Positions 13,092-22,180 of a stretch of DNA of 64,000 bases are shown here, in pieces. The stretch spans positions 62,001-126,000 of the forward strand of contig NZ_SWLG01000003.1 in the NCBI RefSeq assembly GCF_005747095.1. The letters are read 5' to 3'. The stretch's first letter is position 1, and every line of letters begins with the position of its first letter. Both the position numbers and the translations under genes were made by a program. The DNA comes from Exobacillus caeni (GTDB taxonomy: Bacteria; Bacillota; Bacilli; Bacillales; Guptibacillaceae). A model generated the notes under the pieces. It searched no databases. It was not told the DNA's origin and saw nothing but the letters and a program-made list of their open reading frames with translations.

Positions 13092-14069
13092 ATGGATCCG
13101 GTACGGTCTTCAGTGAAAGAAACACCATCTGAAATAAAAATGAAAACAAGTAAAAAAAAGCGAGTATTAACAAAAGATCATATGCTGGCAATAGGCTTTT
13201 TAACTCCATCCCTGATTTTGATAGCTGTCTTTGTATATGGTTTTATCGGATGGACCGGTTATGTATCTGTAAGTAACTGGAACAGTCTTGTGCCTGATTT
13301 TTCTTTTGCAGGTTTTGAAAACTATGTTTACCTCTTTCAGGATTTTCGTTTCCAGGCAGACTTAAGGAACACTCTGTTCTTTACGATCATGTTCATCCTG
13401 GCGGTCATTGTTGTTGGTATCCTTTTGGCTATCATGCTGGATCAGAAAATCAGGCAGGAATCCCTTTTCAGAAATATTTTCTTTTTCCCGATGGCATTGT
13501 CTTTTGTTGTAACAGGGGTTGTATGGCAGTGGCTATTAAATCCATCTACAGGTGTGAACCTTTTCCTGAGTAAAATAGGTTTGGATTCCAAATGGTATAC
13601 CGATACAACAATTATACCTGGCGTGGAATGGGGAAAAATCGAATTCGGTATTCCGGTTGCATTGATTGCGGTTGTAATCGCAGCTGTATGGCAAATGACC
13701 GGTTTCTCGGTCGCGATGTACCTGGCAGGTTTACGAGGTATTCCGGAAGAAGTAAGAGAAGCGGCTAGAATGGACGGTGCATCAGAATTCCAGGTGTATT
13801 GGAAAGTTATTCTGCCTTTGCTTCGCCCGATCACGGTAAGTGTTGTAATTATTATGGCTCACATTTCATTGAAAATCTTTGACCTGATTTATGCAATGAC
13901 TGGACCGGGAGCAAACTACGTTACGGATGTTCCGGGCGTATATATGTATGAAACAACCTTTAGAGGAAACTATTATGCGAATGGTGCGGCAATTGCGATT
14001 ATCATGCTTCTATCTGTTGCAATCTTTATCGTTCCGTATCTTATTTCAAGTAGAAAGGGTGAATCTTAA
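13092..14069 (+). CDS. Sugar ABC transporter permease, MalF/LacF type
   Basis: This 325-residue integral membrane protein has six or so TM segments. The cytoplasmic EAA loop reads EEVREAARMDGASEFQVYWK with the expected following LP residues. RBS GAAGGAGG precedes the ATG. It forms the channel with the second permease, which starts one base before this gene ends. The charged N-terminus (KKKRVLTKDH) precedes TM1. Confidence 0.93.
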   Translation: MDPVRSSVKETPSEIKMKTSKKKRVLTKDHMLAIGFLTPSLILIAVFVYGFIGWTGYVSVSNWNSLVPDFSFAGFENYVYLFQDFRFQADLRNTLFFTIMFILAVIVVGILLAIMLDQKIRQESLFRNIFFFPMALSFVVTGVVWQWLLNPSTGVNLFLSKIGLDSKWYTDTTIIPGVEWGKIEFGIPVALIAVVIAAVWQMTGFSVAMYLAGLRGIPEEVREAARMDGASEFQVYWKVILPLLRPITVSVVIIMAHISLKIFDLIYAMTGPGANYVTDVPGVYMYETTFRGNYYANGAAIAIIMLLSVAIFIVPYLISSRKGES

Positions 14070-14890
14070 TGGCTTTACGCTCAATTACGCGCCCCCTTTT
14101 ATATATTCTTTTAATTGCGATCAGCCTCTTTTACTTAATGCCTGTGTACGTCATGCTTGTTACAAGCTTAAAACCGCTTGATGAGATTACGCTCGCTGAA
14201 ATGTGGAAGATACCGACTTCGATAGATTTCAGCAGTTATTCTGTGGCCTTTTCAAAGCTTGCACCGAACTTAATGAATAGTTTTTACCTGGTAATACCGG
14301 CGACAATTCTGTCGGCGCTGCTTGGCTCGTTAAACGGTTATGTTCTTTCGAAATGGCAGTTTAAAGGATCGAATGCACTTTTTACAGCGATTTTGTTTGG
14401 AATGTTTATTCCTTATCAAAGTATTTTGATTCCTCTTATCCAGTTCTTAAGAGAAATCGGTTTGTATAACACGATTGCAGGATTGGTTTTCGTCCATGTT
14501 GTATACGGTCTTCCTATCACGACGTTAATGTTCCGAAACTTTTATGCAAGTATCCCTGTTTCGATGTTAGAATCGGCAAAAATTGATGGAGCGGGCTTCC
14601 TGGGAATTTTCCGCCATATTATGATTCCTTTATCGATAACTGGGTTTGTTGTAGTAGGAATCTGGCAATTCACGAATATCTGGAACGAGTTCCTGTTTGC
14701 TGTAACGATTACAACATCTGACCAACAGCCTGTTATGGTTGCATTGCAGAACCTGTCAGGAAGCCAGATCGTCCAGTGGAACGTCCAGATGGCAGGTGCT
14801 CTATTAGCAGCCCTGCCTACACTGCTCGTCTACATCTTCCTCGGAAAATTCTTCGTAAGAGGATTACTGGCAGGATCTGTAAAAGGATAA
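14069..14890 (+). CDS. Sugar ABC transporter permease, MalG type
   Basis: This 273-residue, six-TM permease has the EAA loop LESAKIDGAGFLGIFRHIMIPLS. It overlaps the upstream permease stop by one base. No ATP-binding subunit follows, so the importer probably borrows a shared MsmX-type ATPase encoded elsewhere, as Bacillus sugar importers often do. Confidence 0.93.
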   Translation: MALRSITRPLLYILLIAISLFYLMPVYVMLVTSLKPLDEITLAEMWKIPTSIDFSSYSVAFSKLAPNLMNSFYLVIPATILSALLGSLNGYVLSKWQFKGSNALFTAILFGMFIPYQSILIPLIQFLREIGLYNTIAGLVFVHVVYGLPITTLMFRNFYASIPVSMLESAKIDGAGFLGIFRHIMIPLSITGFVVVGIWQFTNIWNEFLFAVTITTSDQQPVMVALQNLSGSQIVQWNVQMAGALLAALPTLLVYIFLGKFFVRGLLAGSVKG

Positions 14891-14923
14891 AGCGAGCGCA
14901 AGAAGAGACCTGGTTATAGAGAT

Positions 14924-14973
14924 GTTATCCACAATAAAATTCGAGGTCTGACCCCAATTTTATTGTGGATAAC
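14924..14973 (+). repeat. Palindromic repeat family B, copy 2
   Basis: The ends are GTTATCCACAATAAAATT and its complement, around a GGTCtGACCCC core; the arms are imperfect near the centre. It follows the permease stop, where it can act as a hairpin terminator. The ends and core are shared with the copies at 6669 and 62640. Confidence 0.75.
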
Positions 14974-14976
14974 TCT

Positions 14977-14996
14977 TTAAACAAACGTTTGTTTAA
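14977..14996 (+). promoter_or_regulatory. 20-bp palindrome TTAAACAAACGTTTGTTTAA
   Basis: This perfect palindrome lies 33 bases before the SDR start codon, within the expected promoter. Its size and position fit a TetR-family-type operator. The same core recurs at 46419, 46711, 47582, 48212 and 56684. Confidence 0.5.
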
Positions 14997-15028
14997 TAGA
15001 TTTATAAATAGTAAAAAGGAGTGGTAGA

Positions 15029-15757
15029 ATGGCAAGTTTGAAAGGATCTGTTGCGATTATTACTGGCGCCAGCCGTGGGGTTGGAAGAGAGACTGCTATT
15101 AAATTGGCAGAAGAAGGCTGCCATGTGGTCCTTGCAGCACGTACTGAGTCTGAGCTTAACCAGATTGCTGACAAAGCTTCTTCCTACGGTGTTACTGCTT
15201 TGCCAGTGGTTACAGATGTTTCTAAAGAGGAAGATGTTAAAAAACTTGTAAGTGAGACACTCGAACAATTCGGCAAAATCGATATCCTGATCAATAATGC
15301 CGGTATAGGAAAGTATGGAACGATTGATGAAATCTCAGTTGACGATTATGATGCGATGATGAATACGAATATGAAAAGCACATTCTTATGTTCAAAATTT
15401 GTTTTGCCGGAGATGAAAAAGCAAGAGCAGGGGCACATTTTGAATGTTGCATCTGTAGCAGGATTGAGAGGATTGCCAAATGAAGCGGTCTATTGTGCAA
15501 CAAAGCATGCACAGCGCGGATTTGCCCAGTCGCTAGACTATGAAGCCCGTCCTTATGGAGTTAAGGTGAGCTGTATCTCACCTGGAGGAATCAACACAGA
15601 CTTCGCAATCGGATCAGGCAGGGAAAAAGGAGATCCAGCGCTTGAGAATTTCCTTAAACCTGAGCAAGTTGCAGACGTCATTATTCATACTCTGAAACAG
15701 CCGGAAGATGCGAGAATCATAGAAGTTACGATGAGGCCGATGTCAGAGCCGTTGTAG
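15029..15757 (+). CDS. Classical short-chain dehydrogenase/reductase (SDR)
   Basis: This 242-residue Rossmann protein has cofactor motif TGASRGVG (12-19), NNAG (89-92), and catalytic Asn114, Ser142, Tyr155 and Lys159 (YCATK). Arg38 at the end of beta-2 (LAART) suggests NADP(H). It is an oxidoreductase of unknown substrate. It is not clearly part of the sugar importer operon: a repeat and a putative operator lie in between, so it likely has its own promoter. RBS AAAAGGAGTGG precedes the ATG. A family A repeat right after the stop can act as a terminator. Confidence 0.9.
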   Translation: MASLKGSVAIITGASRGVGRETAIKLAEEGCHVVLAARTESELNQIADKASSYGVTALPVVTDVSKEEDVKKLVSETLEQFGKIDILINNAGIGKYGTIDEISVDDYDAMMNTNMKSTFLCSKFVLPEMKKQEQGHILNVASVAGLRGLPNEAVYCATKHAQRGFAQSLDYEARPYGVKVSCISPGGINTDFAIGSGREKGDPALENFLKPEQVADVIIHTLKQPEDARIIEVTMRPMSEPL

Positions 15758-15768
15758 AAATTGAGAGG

Positions 15769-15816
15769 GTGCCAGGCACTGCAAATGGACAAATGTCCAC
15801 GAGCGGTGCCTGGCAC
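15769..15816 (+). repeat. REP-like element family A, copy 1
   Basis: Self-palindromic ends GTGCCAGGCAC and GGTGCCTGGCAC flank a central TGGACAnnTGTCCA. GTCTTTTT follows, so it can also serve as the terminator between the converging SDR and CdaR-type genes. The other copies are at 41221, 49797 and 56534, all in the same orientation. Confidence 0.85.
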
Positions 15817-15995
15817 GTCTTTTTAGAATTTGTGGAGTGGAAATCAAAAATACTGCAGTGTTACCTCCGGGCAGATCGTTAAGTGAGGAAAAGAAAAAAG
15901 AGTTAAGGCGAATACTAAAACAAGCAGAATTGATAGGGACTGATTGAACAGCCCCTATCAGTTCCTGCTCCATGAAGAGAGAATAAACGTTTTCT

Positions 15996-17105
15996 TTAAC
16001 CGTAATAGTTTGTCTTCCCCGCTTTTTTCTTTGAGATCCATATAGCAATCCTGAGGGTAAGGGCGTCTTTAAAATACCGGGGGTCATAACCCGTTTCCTC
16101 CTTTACCTTATTCAAGCGATAGATCAAAGTGTTTCTGTGAATAAATAATGCATCTGAGGTTTGCTGAATGTTAAGATTGTTTTCAAAAAAAGCTTCAAGG
16201 GTGTCAACGTAGCTTGATAAAGAATCATTCATGATCCTCTGTGAAAACCTTTTTGCCCCCGGATGACTTATTTGATAGATTAACGCTTTTGCTTCAATAT
16301 CTGCAAACGAGATAATTTCCTGACTGCTATTGCTAATTTCAAACGCAAGGTCACAATCTTTATAAGACTGGTTGCATTCTTCTATAGAGTCGAAGGGAGT
16401 ACTGAAAGATAGTTGAAAAGTGAGCTTTATTTTTTTAAGTTCATAGTATATTCTCTCGACTCGTTTTATCGTTTGGGATTCAGTTAATCCGTTCAACATT
16501 ACAAACAATCGGTTAATGTTAATAAAGCCGACAATTCCATTTCCCTGACCTATTATTTGTTCTATTTTTTGAATCAAGGTATGGTTAGGTATGGCACGTT
16601 CCTTCATCTGGATGATAAGGGTGAGAAACGGTGGATTTAACGTTAGTTCAATTAAGCTTAAGCCCCGGTTAATAGCTTCATAGGAAGGACTGGGCTTTAA
16701 TAGCTCTTCTATGATCATTTCCTTTGTCCGCTGCTTCCACTCCATTTGGGAGGCGATATATTCTTGTTTTATCATTAGCTCCGTAGTCATTCTAACCAGG
16801 CCGCCAAGGTCCTCCATTTCATCAGGATTCCCTGTTATACCAATAACACCTACAATTCGGTTCTGGAAGGAAATAGGCAAATTCAGCCCCGGCTGGGATC
16901 CTCTCCACTTACCATCGTCTGTCGGAGAAATTTTAAGGGTCTCGCCTGTCCTCAACACCTCCACTGCCCCTTCATGAATATGATCAATTCTCGAGGCATC
17001 GCGGGATGCTATGATAACACCTTTATCATTCATTATGTTCACATTCCGGTTTAAGCGAATAGAGGTTTCTTTAACTATGACGTTAGCAATCTGCCTGGTG
17101 AGCAT
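15996..17105 (-). CDS. CdaR-type sugar-diacid/hydroxyacid utilisation regulator
   Basis: I chose the ATG preceded by GGAGGG about 10 bases away, giving 369 residues; an upstream in-frame ATG has no ribosome binding site. Residues 1-130 form a diacid_rec sensor domain (MLTRQIANVIVKE, GVIGITGNPDEMEDLG). A GGDEF-like central region follows. The C-terminal PucR/CdaR HTH includes FFENNLNIQQTSDALFIHRN and TLIYRLNKVKEETGYDP. Family members such as CdaR activate glycerate, glucarate and galactarate genes. It is divergent from the glycerate kinase - KdgT - LarA unit and is its likely activator. Confidence 0.88.
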   Translation of the reverse strand: MLTRQIANVIVKETSIRLNRNVNIMNDKGVIIASRDASRIDHIHEGAVEVLRTGETLKISPTDDGKWRGSQPGLNLPISFQNRIVGVIGITGNPDEMEDLGGLVRMTTELMIKQEYIASQMEWKQRTKEMIIEELLKPSPSYEAINRGLSLIELTLNPPFLTLIIQMKERAIPNHTLIQKIEQIIGQGNGIVGFININRLFVMLNGLTESQTIKRVERIYYELKKIKLTFQLSFSTPFDSIEECNQSYKDCDLAFEISNSSQEIISFADIEAKALIYQISHPGAKRFSQRIMNDSLSSYVDTLEAFFENNLNIQQTSDALFIHRNTLIYRLNKVKEETGYDPRYFKDALTLRIAIWISKKKAGKTNYYG

Positions 17106-17206
17106 TTCAGTTTTTCCCTCCGTTTTAGTTTGAACAAACAAAAAATTCTAAAAATAACCACTTTTTTTTATACATTATACATAAAGAATATGATAGTCAA
17201 GATTAG

Positions 17207-17241
17207 TATAATGAGAAACAACAAATTGAAAGCGTTTTCTG
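17207..17241 (+). promoter_or_regulatory. -10 element and strong cre box before glycerate kinase
   Basis: TATAAT at 17207-17212 has no good -35, as expected for an activator-dependent promoter. The cre box TTGAAAGCGTTTTCTG at 17226-17241 matches the CcpA consensus almost perfectly and lies just downstream of the probable transcription start, a road-block position. Confidence 0.7.
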
Positions 17242-17253
17242 TGGGGTGGTTTA

Positions 17254-18423
17254 TTGAAAATTGTAATAGCACCAGATTCATTCAAAGGAAGTTTAAGCGC
17301 AATCGAAGCGGCTGAAGCGATGAACAGGGGCGTTAAGAGAGCGGTTCCTGATGCTGAAACAGTGCTTCTTCCTGTAGCAGATGGCGGTGAAGGAACCCTT
17401 GAAACACTCGTTGCTGCGACTGGAGGGATTAGAAAGAGCGTTACTGTTACTGGACCTCTTGGAAATAAGGCAGCGGCAGAATATGGGATACTCGGCGATA
17501 ATGAAACCTGTGTCATTGAGATGGCAAGTGCTTCGGGTTTGGCTTTAGTTTCGCAAAAAGAACTTAATCCTTTAATTACAACAACCTTCGGGACAGGGGA
17601 ACTCATTAAACATGCACTGGATGATGGATATAGATCTTTCATTCTCGCCGTTGGCGGATCAGCCACGAATGATGGTGGAGCCGGCATGTTGCAAGCCCTG
17701 GGATTAAAAATCCTTGACCAGCAAAATCAAGAGCTTTCCTTTGGGGGAGGAGAACTTGCCAGAGTAAGAAAAATTGATATCAGTGGGTTTGACCAGAGAG
17801 TTAAACAAAGTAAATTCTTAATAGCTTCCGATGTTCAAAATCCTCTTATAGGACCGGATGGGGCATCCAGTGTTTTTGGACCACAAAAAGGTGCAACGCC
17901 CGAGGATGTTACGCTCCTCGATAAATGCCTTTCCCATTGGGCTGATAAAGTTGAGGAAGTTACCAGCATCCATCTGCATGATAGGCCTGGTGCAGGAGCA
18001 GCCGGAGGGATCGGCGGGGCATTTCAAGCTTTTTTTCCTTCTGAAATGAAACGGGGCATCGATGTTGTCATTCAGTATACAGGACTTTTCAAATTGCTTC
18101 CAAACACAGATCTTGTTATTTCTGGAGAAGGACAGGTCGATTTTCAAACAGCATCTGGAAAGACGCCGATGGGGGTTGCACAGGCTGCAAAAAGCTTGGA
18201 AATTCCAACAATTATCATGGCAGGCTCAGTTGGAACCGGTATTGAAGTGTTGTACCAGTTTGGGATTGTAAGCGTTAACAGTATTATTAACCAGCCGATG
18301 AAATTAAGTGATGCTATCGAAAATGCGTCCCTGCTTTTAGAAAGAAGCACAGAGCAAGTTGTTCGAACCTATTTTCATAGTCAAATAATAAAAAAACAGG
18401 AGGTTCTGCAGTATGAGAATTAA
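17254..18423 (+). CDS. glxK: Glycerate kinase (GlxK/GarK family)
   Basis: A TTG start follows GGGGTGG, giving 389 residues. Family signatures are IAPDSFKGSLSAIEAAEAM at the N-terminus, LPVADGGEGTLETL, AVGGSATNDGGAGMLQALG and the C-terminal VISGEGQVDFQTASGKTPMGVA. It phosphorylates D-glycerate, generally to 2-phosphoglycerate in this class, feeding lower glycolysis. It is the first gene of a cre-controlled unit and overlaps the permease gene by 11 bases. With the permease and a LarA-type racemase it suggests use of glycerate or a related hydroxyacid of either configuration. The gene symbol follows family naming and is not proof of substrate. Confidence 0.92.
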   Translation: MKIVIAPDSFKGSLSAIEAAEAMNRGVKRAVPDAETVLLPVADGGEGTLETLVAATGGIRKSVTVTGPLGNKAAAEYGILGDNETCVIEMASASGLALVSQKELNPLITTTFGTGELIKHALDDGYRSFILAVGGSATNDGGAGMLQALGLKILDQQNQELSFGGGELARVRKIDISGFDQRVKQSKFLIASDVQNPLIGPDGASSVFGPQKGATPEDVTLLDKCLSHWADKVEEVTSIHLHDRPGAGAAGGIGGAFQAFFPSEMKRGIDVVIQYTGLFKLLPNTDLVISGEGQVDFQTASGKTPMGVAQAAKSLEIPTIIMAGSVGTGIEVLYQFGIVSVNSIINQPMKLSDAIENASLLLERSTEQVVRTYFHSQIIKKQEVLQYEN

Positions 18424-19543
18424 ACAAACGATTGAAAAAGTTCCTGGAGGGTTAATGGTAGTTCCATTGATGTTCGGAGCATTGCTTAACACCATTGACC
18501 AAATGCATATTCCCTTTGTGATGGACATGTTAAAATCCCTCGGGGTAGCCGAGACTGCTGATGGGTATTATGAATTCCTAAGAATCGGTGGATTCTCAGA
18601 AGCTTTGTTTAAAAATGGTGCTCTAGTCTTAATCGCTTTATTCCTATTTTCTGCTGGAAGCCAGATGAACCTTAAAATCGGTGGAACTGCGTTGAAAAAA
18701 GGTGTGCTTTTGACCTCTTCAAAATACTTAACTGGTTTGGCTGTAGGTATTCTGTTTGGTTATATCTTTGATCCGATGCATGGTTTGTTCGGATTATCTA
18801 CGATGGCAATAATAGCCGGAATGACCAACGGAAACGGTGGAATGTATGCTGCTTTAACAAGCCAATATGGAAACCGCTCTGATGTAGGAGCTGTAGCGAT
18901 TCTTTCACTTAACGACGGACCTTTCTTTACGCTTATGTCTTTAGGGTTATTAGGGTCTAGCTTCCCGACTATAGCATTTGTAGCAGTTTTACTGCCGATT
19001 GCCATTGGTATGATTCTTGGAAATCTGGATCCTGAGATCAGAGACTTCCTTAAACCAGGAGAAATTTTACCAGTACCGTTTTTCGCTTTTGCTTTAGGGG
19101 CAGGTATGAACCTTGCGAACTTCTTTAATCCATCCGTGGTTGCTGCAGGATTAACGATCGGATTGCTAACAACACTATTAACTGGTACAACTGGAATTCT
19201 TGTCTTTAAATTATTCAAGGAAAAAAGTTATATTGCTCCGGTTTCTGAAGCTTCAACAGCCGGGAACGCAGCAGCGACGCCAGCAGCTATTGCAGCTGCA
19301 GCATCGGTAGCAGCAGGGTCAGGTATGATGACAGCAGCTGAAGCAGGTGCTTTCGAAAGTATTGCAGCTGTTGCAACAGCCCAGATTTCAATCGCGACGT
19401 TAACTACCGCGATCCTGTGCCCAATCGCCGTCATCCTGGTTGACCGCTATCAAAAGAGCAAAGGGATCGATGGACGTATTGAACGTGGCGAGCAAGGAAA
19501 ACAGACAACTGCAAATGAAAATGTTCATTCAGCCGTGAATTAA
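18413..19543 (+). CDS. 2-keto-3-deoxygluconate permease family transporter (KdgT)
   Basis: This 376-residue polytopic protein starts MRIKQTIEKVPGGLMVVPL, the KDGT-family opening, and contains LFSAGSQMNLKIGG and GMTNGNGGMYAALTSQYG. It has about ten TM segments and an Ala-rich region (SEASTAGNAAATPAAIAAAA) also typical of the family. RBS ACAGGAGG overlaps the kinase end. KdgT homologues are proton symporters for hexuronate-derived keto acids. Here the partners are glycerate kinase and LarA rather than KDG kinase and aldolase, so the substrate is probably another hydroxyacid. Confidence 0.88.
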   Translation: MRIKQTIEKVPGGLMVVPLMFGALLNTIDQMHIPFVMDMLKSLGVAETADGYYEFLRIGGFSEALFKNGALVLIALFLFSAGSQMNLKIGGTALKKGVLLTSSKYLTGLAVGILFGYIFDPMHGLFGLSTMAIIAGMTNGNGGMYAALTSQYGNRSDVGAVAILSLNDGPFFTLMSLGLLGSSFPTIAFVAVLLPIAIGMILGNLDPEIRDFLKPGEILPVPFFAFALGAGMNLANFFNPSVVAAGLTIGLLTTLLTGTTGILVFKLFKEKSYIAPVSEASTAGNAAATPAAIAAAASVAAGSGMMTAAEAGAFESIAAVATAQISIATLTTAILCPIAVILVDRYQKSKGIDGRIERGEQGKQTTANENVHSAVN

Positions 19544-19554
19544 GAACGGCGAGC

Positions 19555-19630
19555 GGGGCTGACTCTATCGATTTCCTCTTCTGTTATGGGGGGATACAAT
19601 CGAAGTTTTGAGTCAGTCCTGTTATATTTT
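19555..19630 (+). terminator. Branched hairpin between KdgT and LarA genes
   Basis: GGGCTGACTC pairs with GAGTCAGTCC, with inner TCGATT/AATCGA arms, followed by TGTTATATTTTC. It could be a partial terminator lowering larA expression relative to the permease, or it could separate two transcripts. Confidence 0.5.
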
Positions 19631-19709
19631 CTTTCAATATATGGTTAACTAGTAATAAATCTACTAACATATGCTCTAATGCTGTAAATAAATAAAGAGA
19701 GGGATAAAC

Positions 19710-20972
19710 ATGGAAACAACTTTACTATATGGAAAAAACGGTCTTTCATTAAACTTGCCAGATGATACGTTTGTCGTTGAACCAAATAACCTTCCGGGTG
19801 TACCGGATGAAAAGGCTGAAATAAAAAAGACGCTTGAAAATCCGATCGGAACAGAACCGTTGAAAAACATGGTGAACTCGACTGACACTGTAGCTATTGT
19901 GATCAGTGATATAACAAGGCCCACACCGAACCACATTTTAGTTCCTATGTTGATCGAAGAACTTAATCATGTTCCTCTAGAGAACTTTGTGATCATCAAC
20001 GGAACCGGAACACACCGTGATCAAACACGGGAGGAGTTTATCCAAATGCTTGGTGAATGGGTTGTCGATAATATCCGAATCGTAAACAATCATTGCCATG
20101 ATAAGGATTCATTGGTAAATCTCGGACAAAGCAAGTTCGGGTGTGATGTGTATTTAAACAAAGATTATGTGGAGGCTGATTTCCGGATTGTAACAGGGTT
20201 TATCGAACCTCACTTCTTTGCAGGCTTTTCTGGTGGCCCTAAAGGAATCATGCCAGGTATTGCAGGAATCGAGACGATCATGACCTTTCATAATGCACGT
20301 ATGATCGGTGATCCTCGTTCCACATGGGGAAACATGACTGATAATCCAGTACAGGAAATGACGAGAGAAATCAATCGGATGTGCAAGCCGCATTTTATGC
20401 TCAATGTCACCCTGAATAGAGAAAAGGAAATAACAGCAGTTTTTGCCGGGGAACTCTATCAAGCACATGATAAAGGCTGCGATTTTGCCAAAGAGCATGC
20501 GATGATACAGTGTGAGGAACGCTTTGATGTTGTCATTACTTCTAATTCAGGCTATCCGCTTGATCAAAACCTTTACCAGGCAGTAAAAGGAATGAGTGCT
20601 GCCCACAAAATCGTTAAAAAAGGCGGGGCGATCATCATAGCGTCCGAGTGTTCAGATGGACTGCCAAGCCACGGTAATTACTCAAAGATCTTTGAATTTG
20701 CGAATAGTCCACAGGAGTTGTTGGATTTAATCAACGATCCTGAATTTAAAATGTTTGACCAGTGGCAAGTACAAAAACAGGCGGTTACCCAGGTGTGGGC
20801 GGATGTCTATGTTTATTCGTCTCTTACAGAGGAACAGGTCCGGGGAGCAATGCTCGAACCGACAAATGATATAGAGGAAACAGTAAGAGAACTTAAGCAA
20901 AAATATGGAGAAAAAATGTCGATAGCCGTTTTACCGCTTGGCCCCTTGACCATTCCATATGTGGAAGAGTAG
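19710..20972 (+). CDS. larA: LarA-type nickel-pincer-nucleotide hydroxyacid racemase/epimerase
   Basis: This 420-residue protein is collinear with Lactiplantibacillus plantarum LarA. His102 (NGTGTHRDQ), His168 and NPN-attachment Lys178 (EPHFFAGFSGGPKGIMPG), His194 (MTFHNARM) and Lys293 (LYQAVKGMSAA) correspond to His108, His174, Lys184, His200 and Lys298. The DITRPTP motif is present. The family racemises or epimerises 2-hydroxyacids by hydride transfer to a Ni-bound pyridinium dithiocarboxylate cofactor. Neighbours are a glycerate kinase and KdgT, so glycerate or an aldonate may be the substrate instead of lactate; that is inference. The cofactor genes larB, larE and larC1 are 14 kb downstream and larC2 is next door. 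Confidence 0.9.
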   Translation: METTLLYGKNGLSLNLPDDTFVVEPNNLPGVPDEKAEIKKTLENPIGTEPLKNMVNSTDTVAIVISDITRPTPNHILVPMLIEELNHVPLENFVIINGTGTHRDQTREEFIQMLGEWVVDNIRIVNNHCHDKDSLVNLGQSKFGCDVYLNKDYVEADFRIVTGFIEPHFFAGFSGGPKGIMPGIAGIETIMTFHNARMIGDPRSTWGNMTDNPVQEMTREINRMCKPHFMLNVTLNREKEITAVFAGELYQAHDKGCDFAKEHAMIQCEERFDVVITSNSGYPLDQNLYQAVKGMSAAHKIVKKGGAIIIASECSDGLPSHGNYSKIFEFANSPQELLDLINDPEFKMFDQWQVQKQAVTQVWADVYVYSSLTEEQVRGAMLEPTNDIEETVRELKQKYGEKMSIAVLPLGPLTIPYVEE

Positions 20973-20989
20973 CATGTTTTAAACACCAG

Positions 20990-21022
20990 GTCTTAATCGC
21001 CACTTTGATTAAGGTCTTTCTT
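20990..21022 (+). terminator. Probable terminator after larA
   Basis: CTTAATC and GATTAAG form a short stem followed by GTCTTTCTTCC. With a promoter-like sequence just downstream it suggests larC2 is a separate unit. Confidence 0.5.
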
Positions 21023-21040
21023 CCATTCACAGGCGATAAT

Positions 21041-21070
21041 TTGGTTTATTAAAAAGGTTATTATTATGAT
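21041..21070 (+). promoter_or_regulatory. SigA-like promoter before larC2
   Basis: TTGGTT and TATGAT are separated by 18 bases, and the larC2 start is 48 bases downstream. Confidence 0.45.
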
Positions 21071-21117
21071 AAAATTTAGTTTATTATAATTAGGTCTGCT
21101 TTTAGGGGAGAAAGAAT

Positions 21118-22161
21118 TTGAAACTATTAGTAAGCGGTATAGAAAATGTGTTATTGCAGGAGATTTTCCGGACGATTATTTCATCAACCGACTCGAATGA
21201 GTTAAAAAAGTTCAGTGAACAGTTAAAATCTGTGGATGTTCTTTTAAAGTCAGGTTATTTCTTAGAATCTCGAATTACTACTTATTCTTATAATAAAATG
21301 GAACAACACTCTACTTTAACAGGGTGTTATGCAAAAGCGTTTATGGATAGTTTTGACGATGAAGAATTTCTTGCAGGGCTCGCTTTTCTGGTTTGGCTCC
21401 AACAGAAAAAGATCTATGAAATAGTATCATTTCCTCATGAAATCAATCCCACTATATTGAAGCAGGATGTAAGCCTGAGTGGGTTAAACATAAAGCTTGA
21501 TGCAGCTAGACACAATGTGCTTCCAACATTAAGCTTTTTACAGTTTTTAAAGAAAATGGACGTTCTTACCTATTTGAAACATCCAATGGAAGAATCATAT
21601 AGCTTTTCAATAAAGGAACAATTCTCTCTGATTCGAAATGGCGAACTAGTAGGCAAAGTGACGTTGCTAGATGTACCAGATAACCAGGCAAAAAAAACAA
21701 GTCATACGATCCAACATATTGATTCTGACATGCAGCTGCTTCAGGTTAACATCGACGATTTGAATCCTGAAATTCTTGCGTATGTAACAGAGCAGTTATT
21801 TGCAGCCGGAGCGAATGATGTTTTTTCCCAACCGATTATTATGAAAAAAGGCAGAAGTGCCACAATGCTTACGGTTCTATGTGGAAGAGAAAGCGTAAAA
21901 GCAATAGAGACTATCATCTTTAGGGAAACTACAACACTGGGAATCAGAAGATTGGCTACAACTGTACACCGGTTAGCCCGAGAAATAGATAGCATCAGTA
22001 CACCCTGGGGAGAAGTGAAAATAAAAATCGGGCGGCAAAACGGGAAAATCACTCAAATTTCTCCTGAATTTGAAGATTGTAAAAAGGTCGCAGAACAAAA
22101 CAATATCCCTTTGAAACTGGTATATAATTGGATTAATAATCAAACAACTGAGAGGTATTAA
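21118..22161 (+). CDS. larC2: LarC C-terminal domain (LarC2) fused to a degenerate LarC1-like domain
   Basis: A TTG start follows AGGGGAGAAAG, giving 347 residues. Residues 205-345 are an intact LarC2 nickel-insertion domain: VNIDDLNPEILAYVTEQLF, IIMKKGRSATMLTVLC, IIFRETTTLGIRR, then WGEVKIKIGRQNGKITQISP and FEDCKKVAEQNNIPLKLVY. Residues 1-200 have no clear family motif. Their layout (LVWLQQKKIYEIVSFPHEI, then HNVLPTLSFLQFLKKMDVL) mirrors LarC1 landmarks without its Asp/His/Gly residues, so this looks like a decayed LarC1 domain. LarC uses CTP to insert nickel into the pincer cofactor. The separate gene at 35665 supplies an intact LarC1 with no LarC2, so the two probably work together. Confidence 0.82.
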   Translation: MKLLVSGIENVLLQEIFRTIISSTDSNELKKFSEQLKSVDVLLKSGYFLESRITTYSYNKMEQHSTLTGCYAKAFMDSFDDEEFLAGLAFLVWLQQKKIYEIVSFPHEINPTILKQDVSLSGLNIKLDAARHNVLPTLSFLQFLKKMDVLTYLKHPMEESYSFSIKEQFSLIRNGELVGKVTLLDVPDNQAKKTSHTIQHIDSDMQLLQVNIDDLNPEILAYVTEQLFAAGANDVFSQPIIMKKGRSATMLTVLCGRESVKAIETIIFRETTTLGIRRLATTVHRLAREIDSISTPWGEVKIKIGRQNGKITQISPEFEDCKKVAEQNNIPLKLVYNWINNQTTERY

Positions 22162-22180
22162 AAGGGAAGGAAGATTATAT

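Noticed and set aside
19710-20972. Plain lactate racemase assignment
   Set aside because: Catalytic residues fit the LarA family, but neighbours point to other hydroxyacids and no lactate permease or dehydrogenase is adjacent, so substrate was left open.
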